A stretch of 64,000 nt of DNA from Rapana venosa. Taxonomy: Eukaryota; Mollusca; Gastropoda; Neogastropoda; Muricidae. The position numbers and the translations under genes are program-made. Below are positions 57,240 to 64,000 of the stretch, one piece after another. The stretch is taken from contig CM054143.1 in assembly GCA_028751875.1 (NCBI GenBank), positions 70,642,280-70,706,279 on the forward strand, in the 5' to 3' direction. The first letter of the stretch is position 1; the number at the start of each line of letters is the position of its first letter. The notes below the pieces were generated by a model. That model had not been told where the DNA came from. It saw only the letters and a list, made by a program, of their open reading frames with translations, and searched no databases.

Positions 57240-58955
57240 GGAAGTCCATGACGGAGAAAAAGACAAATGGATGGGTGAACAGTCCAAGACTTTTGAAGAG
57301 AACATCAAGAAAAACAATGCAAAAAACATACGCTGTGAAAAAACCTGACAGCACGAAAAAAGAAAAGGGTTTAACAACCAAGACAAAAATGGGGAAATGT
57401 CTCACTGAAACCAGGATTTCTGAACAGATGGGCAAATACTGCTCCGACCTTATAACTATAGAACCGCAGGAGACCAGAAGTCCTTTAAGTACCCCAAAGC
57501 AAAGACACAGACATCACCCTATCCCCCGAAAAATGGGAAACACACAAATCGCTGAAAAAGGGGAAGTCACAGGGGCTGACAACATTCCAGCTATTTCCAA
57601 GCTGGAGGGGGGAACCAAAACACGCCCTACTAAGAATCGCACAAGATCTGGCAGACAGGAAAAAAAGGGCCCAAAACCCCTGGGCGCAGTCGCTCAACCC
57701 CCACCCCCCCAAGAAAGGAAATCTAAACAATGCCCAAAAAAATTACCGCCAATCACCCATAAAATCACCCAAGCAAAAGGTCATGCTGCGAAAAATTAAT
57801 AACTGAAGCCACAACGAGACCACATTTCGAGGAACAACAGGTTTTCAGAGCAGGGGGGCCCGCCAAAAGAAAGATATTCAACCTCAGAAACTATGTGAGC
57901 GGTACCTTCAAAAACAACAAGACCTTTTTTCCAGTATTTATCGATTTTTAAAAGGGATTTGACAGGGTGGGCATGCAGCTTTGGGCAACCCGAATTTTAC
58001 ACACAATGCAAACCGACAAGTCATCAAAAAAACGTTACCGAGGCCACCATGGGAGTGACTACAACAACAAAATTTGGGAAGGTTTCGAACAACAGTTGGA
58101 TAAACCGGGCTGTCTCCTCACCCATCTTTTCAAAATCTTCCTTGAAGAACAGGCTAGCACTGGAACATCTGAAGGGTCAGTCCTCGGTGCAGAAAAGACA
58201 CAAACCTCCGCTTTCGCAGAGACATTGAGGGAAAGCAGGGCAGAAAAAGGCTTTCCACCTAACAAACACTTGGATAAGGCCCCCCAAAACATCGGCAAAG
58301 GAAATAAGTGCAGAGAAGAACCCAAAAGATACTTAAAAACACCCAACGGGTTAGCACTGATACAGGGTTTAATGACCAAAAAGCTGAAACATTTACAAAA
58401 TTTCAAGTACCCCGGAGCCTTTTTATCCGACCAGGGATCCAACCAGAAGTAGTATCAGGACGCACAACAAAACACTTTGTCAAAACTAAACACCATCTGG
58501 AGAATAAAATTCCACTTATCTCCAAGATCAACAATGCCTCCCTTGTCTATCCTATTTTGTAGCCTGTGAACAGGGGCCCTGACGCAAATTGAGAAAGAGT
58601 ACAGGGAGTGGAGAAAATGCTTTTGGAGACTCCTTGGCATCTCCTACAAAGACCACATAACAACGAAAGCGGCTAAAAAAGAAATCCAGCAAAAACCCCT
58701 TTGGGCCCTAGAACCTTCTAAAAATCGTGAAAAAACTAAACATAAGTGGTAGGGATTTTACCAAGATCCCCAAAGGGAATTTCAAAACCCTTTTTTCAAG
58801 GGACGTCCCAAGGAGGAAGAAGAAGAGGCAGACCCAAGGGAAAGCGGGGGGATAACATCAGTGAATGGACAAAAGGCCTGAACCAACAAAAAACCCCGAA
58901 AAGGGAGAACAGAAGGGGAAAGGGAATTTTAAAGTTTTTTCCCCCATTAGACTAA
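57240..58955 (+). mobile_element. RTE-like LINE, noisy copy
   Basis: In shifting frames: GADNIPA (about 57570), FRAGxPAKERIFNLRNY-like (about 57850), PVFIDFKKGFDRV (about 57940), SVLGAEKTQT where the RT palm should be, FKYPGAFLSDQGS (degraded YLG block, about 58403), LGISYKDHITTKA (about 58630) and the basic C-terminal block QGGRRRGRPKGKRGDNISEW (about 58810). The order is that of a complete RT to C-terminus. The family differs from the LINE at 14038-15822. Confidence 0.7.
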
Positions 58956-58969
58956 CAATTTTTAGAAAA

Positions 58970-59851
58970 AATGAAAAGGTTTTTATTAGATCTTTTAAAA
59001 TATAAAGCCTGTTTGTACTTTTTTTTTCCGGGGTCACATTTTTTTTTAATTGTTTTAATTTTTTCGGGGGTATTTCTGTCTAATTAATTTGACTTTAAAA
59101 TTCCCCATTTGTTTTTTTAAATTTTTTTAAATTTTTAAATCAGGTCTTGTACTTTGGGTTAATACCGTAATTTTTTAAAATTTTTTTTTCTTTTTTATTA
59201 AAGTAAAATTTTTTTTTAGAAAATTTTTTTTAAATTTTTATTTTACAAAATTTTGTTTTTTTAAAAAATTTCCTTAGTTACATCTGAAAAAACCTTTTTT
59301 ATTTTTTTAATTTTTTTTTTAAACGGGTTTTTTTTTCTTCTTAAATTTAATTTATTTAAAAGAACAAAGTTTCGGAACTTCATTAAAATTATTTAAAATG
59401 TTTTACTTTTTTTTAAAATTTTATTTTTTGATTTTTTTTTTCCCCAAATTTTTTATTGAGGTGAAAGGGTTTTTAAATTTTCCGGGGTTTTTTTAAAATT
59501 TCCCATAAAAAATTTTTTGTTTTAAAAATTCAGTAAAAAAAAGCCTTTTCCATATTTTTTAAACTTCTAAACCAATTAGATTTATAAAAATGTCGTTCAA
59601 TATTTCCAAAATTCCCCCCCCCCCAATTTTCCCCCCCCCCCCCCCCCTTTCATAAATGAATTTTTCGGGAAAAAACCCCCAAAATAAAAAGATTCCATTT
59701 TCCCTACCCAAAAAATTTAATTGGGGGGCCCACAATATTACTATTTCTTCAAAATCCAAAAGTCTTTTTAAAATTTTCCTTTAAATTTTTCTTGGTATAC
59801 TTTTTTTTGTTTTTTTTTTGGGTTTTTTTTTTTTTGGTTTTTTTTTTTTTT

Positions 59852-59882
<31 letters not shown>

Positions 59883-60560
59883 CCAAAAAAAAAATTCAGG
59901 GGGAAATATATGCAATCCTATGAAAATATTCCTTGTTTATGATTTTGATGAGTTTTTTCCTGCATCATTTGCTCCACACAATATCTAACTATTTTGGGGT
60001 AAAATTTTTATATTTTTTTCGATAATCTTCCTTAAGAAAACTGAAATCCCCCCCAAAGCACGACAGATCATTTCTTTTTTGGCGCGTATGCACAACATAA
60101 AACCGGGGTAGTGTTACTTTTCTAAAGATTTTTTTTTTATCTAAATGTTTTTCTTGTAAAATTTATTACATCGTTAATATAACAGTTTTTATGTGACGTC
60201 ATTTAGTTTTTTTATGTTAATTCCACCCCCTTTTCCATGATACTTCTAATTTTTCCATGATAATATTCTCATGTTTTACTCATTTTTAAAATTTTAAAAT
60301 TTGTGAACACAGAATCTTTTCAATGTGGAAAAACAAAATATGTGCATATCTTTTTAATGAATTAAGCTGGGGGGGTTTTTTCCCTTTTTTAATATCTCTA
60401 ACTTTTTAAATGCTTTTCATTTTTATAATTGTTTAATTTTCTATGATGCCAAACAAAACCAACACTTATATTATCATTAAAAATTTTACATCATCAAGAA
60501 TAAATTTTACATTAAGATTGTATTCATATTTAACTTTTAAATTAACAAAATGACAAACTT
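58970..60560 (-). mobile_element. I/Nimb-like LINE, noisy second copy (part 2)
   Basis: Fragments resemble 53455-54700 ('gcctgtttgtactttttttt' near 59010, 'tattaaagt' near 59195, 'atatatgcaatcctatgaaa' near 59905). The RTE-like LINE between the two parts suggests nested insertion, but about 100 bp appear on both sides and the quality is too poor to be sure. Confidence 0.4.
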
Positions 60561-60660
60561 TCCTTGAAATCCATAAAAAAAAAATTAAATATAGTAAATG
60601 ATAACATGTGTTCAAAAGTTTTTAAAGGGGGACAGACTTTCTTTCAGTTGATATCATTGC

Positions 60661-60790
60661 ATGAGTCTGGTGTGGTGTGTGTGTGTGTGCCGTGTTGGTG
60701 TAACCTACAACTTTCTAATTTTTCACACACCCTTTTTGGAAGGGTTATGGTTTGTGGGGAGTTGTGTGGATGCGTGTGTGTGCGCCCTGA
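60661..60790 (+). repeat. GT-rich microsatellite remnants
   Basis: Short (GT)n runs at about 60670-60690 and 60770-60782. They correspond in position to the AC run at 19505-19535 beside the inverted LINE copy. Confidence 0.5.
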
Positions 60791-63700
60791 CAAAGAACAA
60801 TCTGCCCGGGGAGAGGAGTGCTGAGCACCAGTGTCAAATCAGGGCCAACTTTGTCGGCTCTTCAACGATTCTATTTGTTGCTATTTTCATCACTTGTCTT
60901 AAATCGAACTCTTTTTCATCCCTGAAATCAAACGCTATGTACACCCCAAAAACACCAAGGTAAACAACTCGCTCTTCTCATTGCAGTCAGACATTTTTGG
61001 GCGCCGGGCCAAAAGTGAAAACTCATTGGCACAAATGCAGCAGAAACTGACTGAGTAGGGAAAAATCCTTGTTTTGAGAAAAACCCTCTGACTAACACTG
61101 TTCCTGACTGGTATCAACTGGAAACCCAAGAAAACCCGCAAAAACGTCCAAACTGCAAATTTTCCCCTGGTTTTGTTTACAGTTGAAAACCAAATTGCGC
61201 AAATTTTCTGGGGAAAAAAGAAATGGTTGGCACATTATCAAAATGCCCCACAACATTAATATTTTTTCCTCTCATTCGAACTTTTTTTTTTGCAAAAACA
61301 AAAAGCAAATCAAAATTATCCCAAATACAAACTGATTATAAAAAGGAAATTTTTTATCAAAAGAAAAAAAGAAAAAAAAATTTTAAATTACAAAACAATA
61401 AGTCAAAAAGATCATACTGTCCCCCCAAAAAAAATCTGAAAATTCCCAAAAAAGGGAATTCCGTTTAAAAGTGGAAGGAAAATCACGGATAAAAACTAAA
61501 CACAAAGGAAAAAGAAAGAAATCCATGCTACAGCTGTTTACCATTTCTCTTTTTCTGTGTGATCAAAGGCCCTGACTTTGGGGGAGAAGGAACGCCGGGA
61601 AGGTTTTGGGGGGCCTCTGACCCCCAGAAAGGAAATTGCATTGGGCCACTTTTTGGGTTTTCACGGCAAGTCTGTCACTGATGGCATGAGATACATCTGA
61701 TGTCAACACCACAGGCTGTTTTGGGTGCCGGGAAAGAACAAAGCACAACATGGAACAAAAAAATACAAAAAACTAACAATCCACCTGTCTCTCTCATTCC
61801 ACGCTTTCAACACAAACAAAGGGGGGTCTCTCATTTCCACAACTGCAATTTTCATCAGCTATGTACAATCCACTTGGTGAAAATAGGAATGTCAGAAGGG
61901 AGGGGAGGGGGGACAAACTTTGGGAAAGAACAAGAAAGCAAAAAGACTAGTTTCTAACTTTTCCCCACCTTCACACAACAACTAACTAAAAAACCGACCC
62001 TGTCTACCCCCTTCTGCCCCACCCGTCTTTTCTGTCGTCCCAAAATCCCTCATCTCCTGAAGGCTCCTTCAACTGCCCCAACACCGCTACGCACAACAGG
62101 GAACAATGCGACGGGAAAAACCCCCAAAACCCCCCTTCTTTCTACTTCCCCTGCGAAGTCTTCACACCTGCCACCGACACACACACACCACCAACCCCAA
62201 TTTTCCCATTTTTCTCATTTTCTCCCCCTGAACTAATATTTTTGGTTTAAAAATTTATAGGATTTTGCATTGCATTGTAATAAATAACCTGAATAGTGTG
62301 TGTAAAGTGTAACATTTATTTTGTTAATTAGTTAATTTTTTTACGGCAATTAAATTGTAAATCACACCTTAAAAACTTAGTGATGTTTTTATTCAAATTT
62401 CGTTTTGTTTTGGGGGTTTTTTTTTAATTCCCGATAGTTTATTTTTTTTTTTTTTTTCTTTGTGCTTGCTCTCTTAAACCTGAAATTCTAACACAGCGTT
62501 TTTACCGCACTCCCCCCTCAACGTCATGCCTTACCTCAGACAGTGGCCCAATAAAAAAAGGTCTACGAGTAGGCACCTCAACAAAAAAATCAAAAACCCA
62601 AAAAAAAAATGGGATTGCTAGCATCTATTTAAAGATGGAAAAGAGTTTCTTTATTTGGCTTTTGCTGAATCCCTCCTTTCTTAAATATAACTGAGCGACA
62701 TGCACATTCCCGGGTACCAAAAATTTCGCCAAAAACCCAACAAAACCAAAAAAAAACAGGGTTTTTAACATATTTGCATCTTCATTTTGCTGCAAAGGCT
62801 AAACAATTTGTGTTATATATTGAAAAGATTTGGGAGAGATCAAATTAAAGCACAGTAATCCACTTTTGGGTAGGATTAATACAAAACCGTCAGAAACCAC
62901 TAATTGTTTGACAGATCAATCTTAATGGATGAATTTTCACTTTTAACGTAAACTATTTTCTTGGAATTTTTAACATAGACATACTCAAAACCTAAACCCA
63001 AATGGAATCACAACATATGATGCTTGGTCTGGAACAATAATAGATAAAAACCCCCCCCGATAACGATAACCCGTAACTTTTAATTTATCAAATACACACG
63101 AAAACACCATAGCTGAAGTAAGTCTCCCAGTGGATGCAGCGATCATAAACCCCGTCTCTGTACTTTTTGTTTAAAAAAAACCCCTAAAAAATTCCTAAAA
63201 TTGGGCAAAAAAAAATAAACCACGATTCAAACACTTCTTGGAAATTTTCTTTTGGACCTATGAACCACCATTAAACGAGTATACCAAACAAAAACCCCAA
63301 AGAAGCGCTGAATTTGGGGTTTAACACATTTTTCTCCAGGTATGACAAACATGCTCCCTTTAAAAAAGGGGTTTAAAAAAAAAAAACCAAACCTCCTGGA
63401 AAACAACAGACATAGAAAATGAGAAAACTTAAGAAACCACCTGAAAACCCATGGGACACATAACAATTTAGGGGCACAAAAGGGAAAAAAGAATTCCATT
63501 AAAAAGCAGAACAAAAAACGTAATTACTTTCAACAGTTTTAACACCATATGACTCTCCTCGCCAGATTTAAACCAACAAACATTATTATAAAAATTTTCA
63601 AAAAGTCAACATTCATTAAAGACTATCAGCTGATGAATTAAAAGCCATTTTTTAAATTACAAATAAAGTTATAACAGTGACAATCAAAAGAAAATGATCC

Positions 63701-64000
63701 ATTCCTACAACAATATTTACTCAAAACATTTAAAAATTTTTCCCCCTTTCTCCACCAATGACAACCTTGACATATTAGAAAGCAAAAAAATGCAAAAAGA
63801 ATTCTAGAACACTGATGTAGACAAATTAGACCGTTATTAAAAACAAACCTAGTCCTTTGTTGAAACACTGACAATCTTACAACTTGTGTATTGAGAAAGG
63901 TGTTTTTCCCCCCCAAATTTAAAAAGCAACAGTTAACCGTCCATAAAAATCAGGTGACTACTCTTCCCTTCAAATTTTCAAAGGGCCAATTTCAATACTC
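60791..64000 (+). mobile_element. EN-RT LINE, inverted second copy, runs off window
   Basis: The reverse complement aligns with 17200-19460: the 5' part at 60800-61240; the endonuclease 'tttcttggaatttttaacat' at about 62960, where GDFN is degraded to GIFN; then 'caataccttaactgt'-like RT lead sequence at 63900-64000. Many homopolymer errors are present. It continues past the window end. 61240-62500 contains little recognisable sequence besides A and T runs. Confidence 0.65.

Noticed and set aside
1..64000. Prokaryotic features such as operons, ribosome binding sites or phage modules
   Set aside because: None seen; composition, SINEs and LINEs are those of an animal genome.

Overview
The window looks like repeat-rich, intergenic nuclear DNA of a metazoan, most probably a mollusc and perhaps a gastropod. 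The grounds are several non-LTR retrotransposon families (CR1/L2-like, L2/Maui-like, RTE-like, and an I/Nimb-like family with a C-terminal zinc knuckle), tRNA-derived SINEs whose bodies resemble gastropod SINEs I know from memory, long AC/GT microsatellites, and no operons or intact host genes. The clade labels and the taxon are recognition by eye, not search results. No complete, unbroken host protein-coding gene could be supported.

Three N runs of exactly 500 bases (15823-16322, 38085-38584, 54748-55247) split the window into four contigs joined by scaffolding gaps of unknown size. Contig 1 (1-15822) carries an unidentified tract coding-like on the minus strand, a CR1/L2-like LINE 3' half, repeat unit A (4415-9562), an opposed LINE of the same family, a SINE, an I/Nimb-like 3' fragment and an RTE-like LINE. 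Contig 2 (16323-38084) carries a minus-strand EN-RT LINE split by a SINE, repeat unit B (19805-about 27130), a SINE, a CA-rich minisatellite, an L2-like LINE, a second RT fragment with internal tandem duplications, a roughly 1.6 kb satellite of about 54 bp units, an LTR-like core, and large GT/CT/G tracts. Contig 3 (38585-54747) carries an RTE-like fragment, a 44 bp minisatellite, repeat unit C (42545-49965, inverted), and a near-complete minus-strand I/Nimb-like LINE interrupted by a SINE. Contig 4 (55248-64000) is poor-quality sequence with noisy I/Nimb-like and RTE-like copies and an inverted second copy of the LINE that flanks unit B.

The most notable structure is the 5.2 kb non-coding unit present three times (A and B on +, C on -), extended to about 7.3 kb in B and C. 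All three copies carry a tRNA-like SINE head, a nested 47 bp-stem hairpin, AC/GT palindromes, a homopurine G tract and a 60 bp minisatellite with 3, 4 and 5 units. A CCAAT+TATA promoter-like block is intact in A and C and broken in B. B and C also share an exon-like block with conserved splice sites. Because the copies lie on three separate contigs, uncollapsed haplotypes or misplaced contigs are a serious alternative to true segmental duplication.

The four copies of one SINE family give clear insertion histories: two have exact target-site duplications, one has a matching empty site in a paralogous LINE, and one separates unit C from unit B.
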